Shown here: positions 10,884-21,595 of the stretch, in pieces | Position numbering within the stretch: position 1 is the stretch's first letter | Layout: each line of letters opens with the position of its first letter | Source: Pycnopodia helianthoides | Taxonomy: Eukaryota > Echinodermata > Asteroidea > Forcipulatida > Asteriidae | Assembly: GCA_032158295.1 (NCBI GenBank) | Contig: CM063251.1 | Coordinates: 16,443,738 to 16,507,737 of the forward strand | Direction of reading: 5' to 3' | Length of the DNA: 64,000 nt | The notes under the pieces: generated by a model | What the model was told of the DNA's origin: nothing | Seen by the model: only the letters and a program-made list of their open reading frames with translations | The model's database searches: none | Position numbers and translations under genes: made by a program

Positions 10884-13800
10884 CTAGCAGAGTTCGTAAA
10901 CTTCTTCATAGGAGCATCCTTCACTACAACACTCTTCGCTCAGACTTCTCTTCTCGATTCCCCTCTCCAGGAAGTTAGTGGCGTCTTCCTTCGTTTCCAA
11001 GAAATCATCTATAGTATCGATCAATTAAACCAATCGATCAGTAGTTGTATTAGTGACCAGTGGACGAACGGACTGTGCAAGTCTCGCGCATCTTCAAACA
11101 TCGGGACCCGTTAAAGCGTGTGAGTTTTATTCGTTCAAGCGTTAAAGCAATGGGACCGAAGTGGTCCCAATAATGTTCGAATAGATCCCTTGCATTGGCC
11201 GCCATCTTTGATGAAACGTGCACGCGTGAAGATCTATCATTGGCTGAGAGTCGTGCTGAGCGCGTACACGCTCGTACGTTTCCATTGTTTTTCATCAAAA
11301 TTGGTGGTCAGTGACGCCATGTGCAATCCATACGCTGAAGACTTGCATGGTCTATACTGTCTCAACAGATGGATTGCACATGACGTCATTGACCACCATC
11401 TTTGATGAAAAACAACGGAAACCTGCACGCGTGTACGCGCCGCGCACGACTCTCAACCAATGATAGCTCTTCACGCGTGCACGTTTCATCAAAGATGGAG
11501 GCCAATGCAAGGGGTCTATATTATTGATGGTTAAGCACCATCATGGGCGTACGGGGGGGGGGGCCTCTCTAGTTAAAGGGGGCACAGGGGTTAATTTTAC
11601 ACAGCTAAATTATAAGTAACCATTTTCTAACACAGATTGAAAAGTCTTTTTGCTTTCTCTGTCCAGTCCTCCCCCCACACTTTTTTTTTTAGCTTGCTGT
11701 ACCCAAATATTTTGCAGTTTTTCCCCTTAATTTGGAAGGGCAGTAATCCCGGACAGTACGCTATGGGCATCGGTCAGTTTCACCATTGCCATTCGGTAAC
11801 TCTGTGCTTTGTCTTATTGATAAGGATAAAATAATGAGGGGGGGGGAAACAATAATTTACCCGTGTAAAAGTGACCTCATAATTATCTTTAGTCAGATCA
11901 TATCTCAAACAAATTGGTATCAAAAACTTTTAGATTAGAGTATGCAGTGCATGATCTAGTTTGATGCAACACCAACATAATCTAGATTTAACATGGCGTA
12001 GTGCGGAACGAGCAACACCACTGCACAACCGTGTTACCAACCCGTAAGACTAAATGAAATATTCATTTGTGTTTTTTTTGTGTGTTTTTTTTTTATTATT
12101 ATTTTTTTTTACATACATGCATACCAAGTTGTTTTCGAACCAACTAAGCAGCCGACCAATTGACACCAGGTAACGCGGAAAACAAAGCAAGTTCTTACTA
12201 TGCGTCTTTTTAGTTGTTGCTATTGTTGTTGTTTTTAATTTATTATTTTATGTTATTATTATTATCTTTCATATGTACATATAAATCACTCTGCGCATGC
12301 ATATGGTGCCATCTACAAGCAATCGTATCGGTCAGCTCCACGAAAGGCAAATGATTTATTAATACAAAACGTTTTGTCAAGTCGGCACACAATTGTAAAG
12401 AAAACCTTAAAGGTTGTTGTTTCTGTTTTTCGTGCCTTGACTTACGGTAAGACTCACCGTCTCTTAAGGTATGATGGGTACAGCTGCAAAGGGCCTCCTT
12501 CCTCTGCTCTAGGACGCTGCCGCACCAATAGTTAGTAGGAGAGCGCTTCATCACATCAGGGTTGTCCGCTCTGTGTGAACACAAGACACCCCGTGTTACT
12601 TATTGCATTCGGTGAATGTCTGAACACGGGATACACAACACAGTGAAGAACCAACGGTTCTGCTCCACGGCCAGGGCACTTTGGTGATGTTGGAGTCTTC
12701 AGTGGGGTCTTTTTCAAAGAGGATGTGTTCGACATCGAGAACAGGGGCGTAAATCCCATCTCTTCAGTTATATTTATTTATTCAATTGTTTATTTCTCTG
12801 ACTTACTGCGTTTGAAGCTATGCAGCTTCATTTATTTAGGATGCTTATCAAAAGAAACGTACAGTATACAATAAGTAATTAATGAGAAGTATATTTATAT
12901 ATTTATTTATTTATTAATTTATCAGTTTGGCACACACAGCTTCATTACAATGGAGATATGGCGGGTAAAATCATACTTTTGCAACTCATATTTGAAGTAT
13001 TTTTTTTTTAACAGTTAAAACAAAAGTGAAATAATTTTCTTTAAAAAAGAAGACAACAAACTTCTTTAAGCAGTTTTTATTTTTACTTTTATGGTAAGCA
13101 CCCCCAGGACACCAGATGAAACACTTCGGGAGATATCTAGTGAACAGACTCAGAGGTTAAAGACAAACTACAGTAATATCGTAAAACGATTAAACAAATT
13201 ATGAGTTTCAATCGGTACAAACTGGTTAGAGAGAGTTCTAAATCCCCCAGAGAACCGTTTCCATCTGAAACACTGTTAAACAAGAGGACATACTGTTTAA
13301 AAGATCCCACAGATCACCGATGCTTCTTTCGAATAGCCACAACCAAAATAAGGCCGAAATGAAGAAGCACAGACAAACTTATGACGACCAATTTGCACGA
13401 AATTATTCACAGATTGTTTGTTCGTAAGTTATAAAAAGAGAGTGGAACTGGACGTACCCATCCGAAAGAAGGACAAGGAAAAGGCAGAAGGAAATCGGAT
13501 TACTGACTGGATACTTACAACACCTGTCGAAACTCTCTCACAAAACCACAGTGCTCAGATCCAACAGAAACGGGTTCATCAGGCTTCATGTTTTGCCTGC
13601 CATATACTGTAACAAAGATTCATAGCTCAAATGTTCATTATTAAGACACTGTATGAAGATGATTCTGATATATTTTTTTTAAATTGTTCCTGTTTCTCTA
13701 TCTGTATTTCCCCACCGAAAGACAAATCTGTGATGGCCCTTATAACCAAACATCTTTATCTTGACATACTCTGACTGTATGTGCCAAATGTAATGCTTGT

Positions 13801-14898
13801 GTCATCAAAGACACAATTCCTCCGTAATTCTTCACATATCTGCTCCACTATTGAACCCTTACCCGTAAAATAAATTACCCATGACCAAACCGTTAACATA
13901 TTTTTATAAAAAAGTGTTATGATCATAGCTGCTATGCTGTAAGATTGCTTACTAATAAGAGTGAAGGTCACATTTTGTTTGTTTGTTTGTTTGCTTGTTT
14001 GTTGGAACATCCGATTTTCGATGAATTATTGTGCATTGTCACAATAATATCGGGGCCATGGCAGTCCTGAAAGAAACGACTATATAGATGAGATTAGATT
14101 AGATTTATTTATTCATCAATAAGCATGAAAAGAGTTTTCCCAGTCATTAAAATACAAAAGCTAAAAAATATAAGTAGTATAAAAATGGAACAATCACAGA
14201 TAATAAAACAGAAAAACAACAACCAAAACTGAACAAGAGTGTTTAAAAGCAGCCAATGCAAAAAAAGAAAAAAAAAAGGAAATGTATGAACAAGCGAACA
14301 CAGCTTACAACAAGTCCATGCCCCCCCAAATAATAATATATAAATAATAATAATATATAAACAAAGTACTTAAAACATAAAATAAATAATTGGTGTTTGA
14401 AGCTTTGCATGGTGTGGAGATAAGAGGTAACAATAAATAAATAGTAAACTTGCGTGTACAACCATGTAATAGAACTCTTTTGTGGGAGTGTAGGCTCTGA
14501 AAAGAGCCGGTTTGGTCTCGACGTTTCGAGCAGTATACTCTGCTCTTCTTCTTCTTCTGTATTACTATCATTATTCTTGATTTTCCTGAAGAAGAGCAGA
14601 GTATACTGCTCGAAACGTCGAGACCAAACCGGCTCTTTTCAGAGCCAACACTCCCACAAAAGAGTTCTATTACATGGTTGTACCCGCAAGTTTACTATGT
14701 ATTTATGAATAGTTACCTCTTAAATAATTCCTCTGGAAAAACGGCTGACAGGAGTAAGGAATCCCTATACTGATTAGGCTAGTATTCATAGGTCGGTTCA
14801 CTTTTTTTCTTCTTCTTACTCTTAAAACAACATTTGAAAGTCTTACCTTGACAGACGATAGCAAGAGCCAAAGCAGTGAAAAGCAGCACACGATCCAT
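10884..14898 (-). CDS. insulin/relaxin-superfamily peptide precursor, copy B
   Basis: Tandem paralogue of copy A with exons 14847-14898, 13770-13847 (tentative propeptide), 12458-12568 (B chain) and 10884-11008 (A chain). Splice sites and phases are the same. The B-chain exon has the same sequence as copy A, and the A-chain exon encodes the same residues, ending in TAG instead of TAA. Differences fall in the signal peptide (Ser to Ala, Phe to Ile) and the propeptide exon (Gly to Glu, Lys to Thr, Cys to Ser). Both copies would therefore release the same mature hormone. Introns differ by small indels and by copy-specific insertions, mainly between exon 2 and the promoter region. Confidence 0.86.
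11181..11519. mobile_element. palindromic MITE (foldback), unit B
   Basis: Duplicated copy of the element in unit A with a handful of substitutions and the same ends. It lies inside the long intron between the A-chain and B-chain exons, as does the unit A copy. Confidence 0.75.
11543..11769. mobile_element. MITE-like repeat with GGGCGTA / TACGC ends (unit B)
   Basis: Duplicated copy of the preceding family in unit B, ending AGTACGCTATGGGC. Confidence 0.55.
13770..13847 (-). other. tentative propeptide exon 2 of copy B insulin-like gene
   Basis: Same length, acceptor (CAATAG) and donor (GTATGT) as in copy A. It is open in the frame set by exon 1 and keeps phase 1. Residues near the start are V-E-Q-I-C-E-E-L-R-R-N-C. 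The third cysteine seen in copy A is Ser here. The long frame that runs through it upstream (to about 14010) has no start or splice support and is taken as chance. Confidence 0.5.
14088..14394 (-). mobile_element. LINE-like 3' end with (AATCT)n tail, unit B
   Basis: Shorter duplicate of the unit A element, with only three GATTA units and more AT-rich decay. It is interrupted on its far side by the foldback insertion. Confidence 0.42.
14395..14721. mobile_element. foldback element specific to unit B
   Basis: Two arms of about 140 bp (from 14422 and to 14721) are near-perfect inverted repeats around a 25-bp centre, sharing GCTCGAAACGTCGAGACC. Unit A has uninterrupted sequence at the matching site, so it inserted after the duplication. 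A single arm of the same family is at 17938-18105. Open frames across the arms are palindrome shadows. Confidence 0.8.
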
Positions 14899-14950
14899 GC
14901 TTGTTCTATTACGATTTCACAATGAGGATCTACTCAAGCCGGGTGTCTGC

Positions 14951-14957
14951 TTTTATA
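14951..14957 (-). promoter_or_regulatory. TATA box of insulin-like copy B
   Basis: TATAAAA on the minus strand about 53 bases upstream of the ATG, as in copy A. A roughly 600-bp insertion absent from copy A begins within about 10 bases upstream of it, so the two copies share the core promoter but not the proximal upstream sequence. Confidence 0.65.
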
Positions 14958-14961
14958 CAGC

Positions 14962-15585
14962 GCTGACCAAATTAACGATCAGCCTTCTGAGGGTCATTTT
15001 AAAGTCTCCTTCAAAAGAGCCTTATAAGGCCGTGTCAGAATTGGCGGCTTACGGCTACGGCTAGATCGCTGCTTCATTATGCGTTGAAGTATAGGACGAC
15101 CTCAGCAACACCCATAGCAACAGTCGTAGTCGTTGCTGTAGCCACTAATTCGGATACGGTCTTACTCGCTCATTAGGTAACTAATTAGCCTTCTCCCCCG
15201 ACTCCGCTGCTCGTTTTCAAAGAGAGCTTTTTAGCTGCTCCTAATTTTAGTTATTTTGTCCTGGCATTATCTGTTTAACTAGCTCCGTACCAGTTCATTC
15301 TACATTCTCTCATGTTTCGTTTGTTTTTTTTGTGTTTTTTGTTAATTATGTATTGTTTTTGTAATTTGTTTTGTCTGGTGCTGTTCCCCACAAGCCTCGG
15401 CTTATTTGAACAGCCTCTTTACTCACAGCTTCTATTGTTTTACTTTTCGTCATTATTATCTTTGGTCATGTTTTATACTCTTTGATTGTATTATACTACT
15501 ATATTTTGTTGTCCAAAGGATTCTGTTTATTATTGTGAGTATGGTAATAAATGTGACATTGAATTGAGTTGAATTGAATTGAATT
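14962..15585. mobile_element. composite insertion upstream of copy B promoter
   Basis: Absent from unit A. It contains a small TIR element (about 15027-15163; ends GGCCGTGTCAGAATTGG and CTAATTCGGATACGGTC) followed by a plus-strand LINE-like 3' end finishing AATAAATGTGACATTGAATT and a GAATT-type tail at about 15545-15585. It lies directly upstream of the copy B TATA box. Confidence 0.65.
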
Positions 15586-16027
15586 CAAAGAGATTCCGTT
15601 GTTAGGTATTCATGAGATGGTAGTTTATGCAAACATTGAATCCTTATTATAGGTTTGCGTATGAAAGTTTGGTTGAAGTAATTATCTTCATGGTTTTAGT
15701 TGAATCACTAACCGAATGATGTCCCGCTCCTCGTTGTGAAATAAATTTAAGTTTGTTTGAGGAACACTGCTTATCGTTTACAATTAGTCAAATCAAATTT
15801 CCCCTGAAGAAGAAATGGTTTCCATTTAAAGCAAGTTACTTTAGCTTTCTACGGTTTTTATTTTACACAGTTTTTATTTTTATTTTTTTTTTTTTTTGGG
15901 GGGGGGAGTGACATTTCCAATAGTCCAACACATATCGTCTGTTTGCCCTTATCCCCCGGCAACAACGTAATCATCTAGTATATATATATACATTATTGAA
16001 ACATTTCGACAGTTACTCCCCAAAACA

Positions 16028-16311
16028 CACTAAAGCCTCACCTTTTGGTGACCCATTTGAGGGAGATGCACCTCCGGGTCAGAATTGACCCGGTGCCTAA
16101 TCCCGTGGGGCCTGACAGACTTTTGGGTCAGTATGACACAGAATCTGTGTTAAAATAACCCATAAACGGGTCAAACTGACGCAAAAGTGGAGTAAAAATC
16201 ACAACTTGTTTGATTCTAAAACCAGTTTCCGGGTCAGCCTGACCCACAAATGGGTCAGGCCCTTTGGGACCAGGAGTCAGGGTCAATTCTGACCCAGGAG
16301 CTTTTAGAGTG
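16028..16311. mobile_element. GGGTCA/TGACCC element, unit B
   Basis: Duplicate of the unit A element, with cleaner GGGTCA repeats and the same terminal inverted repeats. Confidence 0.6.
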
Positions 16312-16805
16312 GCAACTTTGAAAGTGTTTTTGCCCGTTTCCTTTAAATTAAACAAAACACTTAGGTAAAGAAATCATAGAAGAAGAAAAAAATATTTTAT
16401 CCTACGGAAATAGCTTGGAGGTATGTGCTGACAATGTAAGGGAGTTACGTTTGTTCCAATTAGGTGCCGCTTTTGAGGGTTTTAAAATAGCCCTGCCAAA
16501 AAGTTATTCTTCATTGAAATAACAATTAAAAGCTTCTGAAGTTTATCATTGAACTTTTTTTGTTCGTCATTCCAATAAAAAAGAAGTCGGATACCAATCA
16601 GTAAATCGACTGGTAGTCACTACACTTGTCCCTGAAGAACTGTATTTAATTAATATCCATTATTTAATATGCTGGTTTGATAATTATTATGTAACCTTCA
16701 CTTGTAATGGCCATGTTTCTAAGAAGGGTGAAATTAAATTAAACTGGTGCACAAGCATGGTCAAGTGCAAGACTTAAGGGTGCGCTTTGCACGCTGTTTT
16801 GCTTA

Positions 16806-16960
16806 AAGGCACAGTACACGTTTGGTAATGACTCTGAAAATTAATGGCAATAAAAACTTACCTGGTAAGAAGTACAGCAGCCTTGGGTAGTACAATGAAT
16901 TTTGAGAAACTTTTAACTTCGAAGTACGGTTTTGGAAAATATATCACTTTTTCCCCCCAA
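16806..16960. mobile_element. truncated MITE, TTAAAGGCACAGTACACG family
   Basis: Opens with the terminal repeat AAAGGCACAGTACACGTTTG and then reads as the reverse of the right part of the 61896-62291 element. Similarity fades after about 150 bp. It sits at the end of the duplication unit. Confidence 0.55.
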
Positions 16961-17930
16961 TACACAGGCCCTCCTGTCCAAGGTCAAATTAACTTTGGTG
17001 ATGCATTCATTTTCCAGAAAAAAAAGGATTCCTCGTTGAAGTAGAAAGTGGATGTGATACTAATTAATTCAGTGCAAAATTTGAAACGTGACGTCATTGG
17101 ATGTCAACAGCAAAAGAGTCTGCACATTCTAAGGACGGATTTTTTGTCAGTCAAAACGTCAAATTCAACGCCGTTTTGATTGAATATCATGAACAGTCAG
17201 AAATTATCAAAAAATACCCGTACACAAAAATGTACAGAACCTTTGTATTTGGAATGTGACGTCATTTGGATGTTGACAAGTTTCGCACTGGAAGGATATC
17301 AAACACAACGGTATTTTACACCGTTTTAACGTGAGGATAGAGAGTCTTGTAATTTTCATTCCAGTTCTTTTTTAAACTCTATCTTTTGGGAAATGAATTC
17401 ATCAGAGAATTTCATTTGACCTTGGAGCCCCTTTGTAACATTGAACCGGTATGCTTTAGTTTGCGTATTTGCCATGGTTTTCAGAGAGCGCAGACGGCCT
17501 CGCTCACACAACTGGGTATCAACGCATCTCGATGAAGGGTAAATGACCACGCCTAAAACAATTAAATTTGTAGTATTTAAATGGAAGCGAAATATTTACA
17601 GGACCAGGAAGTGTTCCAACAATTATTTACTCAAGTCAAGTAGAGCATAAAACATGTTTTTTTTTAAGGGTAAATAACTTTAGCTTATATAGTTAGGACT
17701 TGAACTGGAAATGATGTGGCAGAAACTAATTAAGGTCAGAGTAATTAATCGAAATTGTTTAACCTTTAAATTAACCCTATCGAGACAGGGGCTTTGTTGA
17801 CCGAACAGAATTTTGTTTTCTCGTAAAATTTGTCTTTGCAAACTTTGTGAAGGATAGGAAGGAACTATAAACAGCCCAAATGTGCTTCCCGCAAGCGCTA
17901 CTTAAGCTCCATCACCACAAGCAGTCCAGC
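16961..17930. other. non-coding spacer with two CRE-like octamers
   Basis: No gene seen. TGACGTCA occurs at about 17090 and 17261 in similar contexts (GTGACGTCATTGGATGT, then GTGACGTCATTTGGATGT), indicating an old short duplication. Confidence 0.4.
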
Positions 17931-17937
17931 ATTCTCT

Positions 17938-18105
17938 TGAAGACGAGCAGAGTATACTGCTCGAAACGTCGAGACCACACCGGCTCTTTTCAGAGCCAAC
18001 ACTCTCCCAAAAGAGATTTACACATGGTTGTACCCGCAAGTTTACTTTTTTATTTATAGTTCCTTCCTACTTGTCCACACCATGCAAAGCTTCAAACTAC
18101 ACTTT
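17938..18105. mobile_element. half-element of the GAAACGTCGAGAC foldback family
   Basis: Matches one arm of the 14395-14721 element, including AGCAGAGTATACTGCTCGAA and the distal CCACACCATGCAAAGCTTCAAA, which also marks the left edge of that element. Confidence 0.65.
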
Positions 18106-18341
18106 GTGAAGGATATTTGCAGTTTGTTATAATGTCTTGATGATCGGCGGTCACCCAGTTTAAGATAAGACAACACACTGTTGTGATCTGTACTCACAAA
18201 AGTTAGAGTCCAATTCCAACTTATATTAAAATCCTACTCTTCAACAAAGTGTTTTGTATATCTTTCTAGATATTTTTTTTTTTTCGGGAGGCCCGCGACT
18301 GGAACACATTTTTGCCATATGGGGTGCTGGATTTTCAAAGA

Positions 18342-18700
18342 CAATTGGCAGAGGAAGCTTTGGGGTCTAAGATGCTCTGTCGTGCAATTAGAGCCACTAT
18401 TTGGCACTTAAATTTTCCTTCTTAGGGCGGGATATTTTAAGTGCAATTTCGAAAATGATTACCCCACAATAGTTTTTTGATTTTTTCACGAGGCGAAGTT
18501 GGGTGAAATGCACTTAAACAAAAGTTTAAAGTGAGTGCCCCGGAAGCTTTCTGGTCCTATAGATGCCCTGTCATTCAATCTGAGCCTCTATTGGCACGTA
18601 AATGTTCCTTTTGGGGGCTGGGCATTAGTTAGTGTAATTTGCAAAAATGATTATCCCACAACGATTTTTTTCACGAGGCGAAGCTGGCTGAAATGGAAAA
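18342..18700 (+). repeat. two-copy direct repeat, about 170 bp
   Basis: Copies at about 18342-18520 and 18533-18700 share GGAAGCTTT, GATGCTCTGTC/GATGCCCTGTC and TTTTTTCACGAGGCGAAG, with roughly 75-80 percent similarity. Confidence 0.65.
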
Positions 18701-18904
18701 GCCAGATTTCAACGGAGTGATTATAATATTCGACAATGCACGACGAACGAAATGCATTCAATGTTAATTTTGTTTGACTCAGACATAGATCCTTGGCATT
18801 AGAAATTTGTTCACATTAAACACAAAACACAAAACAGAAAATCGTACACCCCACAATCTGAACATTTTTTTGGTTTACCTTTCAAACAACGTTGAAGACA
18901 CTAC

Positions 18905-19290
18905 GTAGACACCAACCTTGTTCGCCTTAAATCCATCTTGCCTCGTTTGGGCAAACGGGCGGCGGGGAACGATTGTTTTGGAAACAACGATGCGATGTGT
19001 CCTACTATGCTTTTTCCGAACTTCGGCTTGGGCTGGGTCTTCAATTTTGGAGCCGTATGCAATTTTTTTCCCGTACCACACTAGAGCCAATGCTTACACG
19101 CATAAGGTATGGGCGCTTTCCCGGATCCCTTCACTGTTGACCCCCTGTCTCAAGTGTGGTACGAAAGAAAAAATTGCGAGACGTATACATTTTGCCCAGT
19201 GTTTCTATTATCAAACGGAGGTCGGAGCCCAAGCCGAGTTTTTGGAAAAAGCCCTTCAAGGGACAACAAACCGGGCATATCACAGTGTAG
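18905..19290. repeat. diverged long inverted repeat
   Basis: AGTGTGGTACGAAAGAAAAA at about 19153 mirrors the segment ending CCCGTACCACACT at about 19080, and CCCAAGCCGA on the right mirrors TCGGCTTGGG on the left. This explains the 126-codon plus-strand frame here, which is not regarded as a gene. Confidence 0.45.
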
Positions 19291-19514
19291 GCCTATAATA
19301 TTTTGATAATTTTGTTTTGCTTTAAAATATGACATGCTACACGTATTTATACTTTTTGACCTTTTCCAAGTTTTCCGTTCATGGGAGGGTGAATTTATGA
19401 AACACGTCTACTAGATTTAAGGGGTGCTCTAAATGAGTATATTCCAGCACCCTCATCCCCAACGTTTGGGGTGCTGCAACACCCACAGCACCCCCGCTCT
19501 CGCGGGCCTGGGAG

Positions 19515-20229
19515 CAGCGGCGTAGCCAGGACTTTTCAAATTGGTGAGGGGGGGGGGGTGCATTACTTTCAATTGGGGGGGGGGGTCTTGCTTTTGTTTT
19601 GGGAGGGGGAGTCTGCAGGGGGCCACAATCCTCTTATAATCTTGTCATTTTGTGGCCGCGGTTGTTATTCCGATCGTACGGAGCTTTTAAGGGGACATGG
19701 GTGGAGAAGACAAATCTGACAAAAAATCTTCGTTCGAACAAAAATAATCTTCGTTCAAACGAAAATAACCATCGTCCAAACGAAAATATTAACAAACCCG
19801 CAGCGCGCACGTGCCTGCAGACACAGTGCTGACAACGCTAGCAGCAGGCTGCTAGTGTGCATGCTGTATAGACGTTACTGATAGCGTGCCCCTACGTCGT
19901 CAACAATGGCGTCTGTGTCTCTGGTAGTACTCGTGCTTGATACGCGGGCTTGATAAGACTAATAATTGTTCGAACAAAAAACAATCTTTGGTTCGAACGA
20001 AGATTTGTTCAGATTTTTCCCCACCTATGTTCATTTAAAAGCTCCGTACGATCGCGATTGTTCACTACATTAGATTATACAAACACGCATTTTCCTCTTT
20101 TTTTCCATTTTCTTTATTTTTCTCTTTTTGTGAGCACTATCGTGGGGGGCACCTGGGGGGGGGCACCTGGGGGGCACTGGAAATTTGTGGGGGAGGGCAT
20201 GTGACCTCATGCCCCCCGGCTACGCCGCT
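19515..20229. mobile_element. TIR element with AGCGGCGTAGCC ends
   Basis: AGCGGCGTAGCC at the left and GGCTACGCCGCT at the right are perfect inverted ends. The interior has G-rich tracts and repeated TCGTTCGAACAAAAATAA-like motifs. No transposase is recognisable, so it is probably non-autonomous. Confidence 0.6.
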
Positions 20230-20408
20230 ACCTGTGAGGGGGAGGGGGGGGGGCGCTCTCACGAGTTCTCCATTGAACGATGTTGATAATGTCTGAACCC
20301 AATGTTATATAAGTCACTGTTGTTTACATCAACACATTGTGATGTAAGTAACATCATAAAACATATTCAAAAACAAACAAACAAAAACACACTAACAAAA
20401 CGTACCAA

Positions 20409-20428
20409 CATCAACAACAAAAACGACG

Positions 20429-20477
<49 letters not shown>

Positions 20478-20478
20478 C
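20409..20478 (+). repeat. (CAA)n microsatellite
   Basis: About 20 AAC triplets in a row. It creates a poly-Asn open frame that is not a gene. Confidence 0.95.
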
Positions 20479-21369
20479 CAAACAAAAGCCTACTGCAAGG
20501 TGTCGGTCAGGAATTCAGCTACTGGCAAACACATTCCATAGACGTTTGCATTCAAATTCATTTCCGTGGTGGGTCTATGCATCGAATTCGTTTCTCTTGC
20601 ATGATTTTTCTTGGGTTTTAAGAATTGTGTGTGAGAGGCTAATCTAGAAACTACGTGGTAACACCGTGTAATTACCCTTTCCATCCAATGAGTTGATGAG
20701 GTGGTGCTGGAAAGAACTGGCGCTACGGTGTAACGATTGCGCCGGTGTTAAAAACCATCAGTTCTTTTCAGAACCGGTTCTTCTCATTAAAGAATTTATC
20801 ACAAGGTGATGGATTTTTCCCCTTTTTGCAAAGTTTAAAATTCTACTTGTCTGCAAAACTAGTTTATTTTTGTCTTAATTTTGATTAACAAGGGGCAATG
20901 TATGTATTTTTTGTGTGAAAGACTGCTTTGTTAACACTTTATATTGATTTTGGCACTTACATATATACTTATTTTTGTAAATTTGAACTAAATTGGAAGT
21001 TGTAGAACTGCTACAAACTTTGTTTTACCAACATATTTTTGTTTTTATTGTGTCTCGGAAACGTGAACGCTTGTTTTCCTAATGAGGTTTTCAAAGGCTA
21101 GTTTTATTTTGTAGTCCCAAAAATACAATAAGTTACATTTGCAAAGCCATATTTATTTGTTTTTAACTCCCCCAAAGAAAACAAGCACTTCATGCTTAAA
21201 AGTCATCGGTGTTTATTTACATTTCTCTTATACGGACAATAAAGCTTTACATTTGTACAATTACAATTATTCAAACAAAATTTTAAAAATTGTTAAGCTC
21301 GAGAAAAAGAGAATACGTTTGTACCCAAAAGGTGCATAAAGAAGCACACAAATCTAAAATCGAAGTGTT

Positions 21370-21375
21370 TTTATT
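21370..21375 (-). terminator. candidate polyadenylation signal, paralogue C
   Basis: AATAAA on the minus strand about 220 bases beyond the stop codon. It is the first such hexamer noticed downstream. Not confirmed by any transcript evidence. Confidence 0.4.
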
Positions 21376-21595
21376 AACATTGTCTTAAAAAGACGAGTTT
21401 GTTTTGATAAAATAAAAGCTCACGTTTCACCTCTTTCTTTGGAATTCACTTCGAATAACGCGATATTGTAGAGAGACCAATTGTACAGTAAAAACATTAA
21501 CACAGTTTAATAAATGACCACACCAACTATTCAAACTCAAATTATTTAGAATCAAATTAAACAAAGATCATTTCTGGTCTGTTCCGGGTTTCATC

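Larger units (their letters stand above)
10041..16815. repeat. segmental tandem duplication, unit B
   Basis: Second copy of the block, same orientation. The first 100 bases match 901-1000, so unit A probably lost contiguity there when the 79-bp array and flanking DNA arose. Unit B has two insertions missing from A: a foldback element (14395-14721) and a roughly 600-bp composite (14962-15585) upstream of the gene. Confidence 0.9.

Noticed and set aside
14243..14708. Frames of 72-88 codons on both strands
   Set aside because: Products of the foldback arms and AT-rich LINE tail.
18918..19298. 126-codon plus-strand frame with an opposing 71-codon frame
   Set aside because: It overlaps a diverged inverted repeat, has no domain and no coding-like neighbours.
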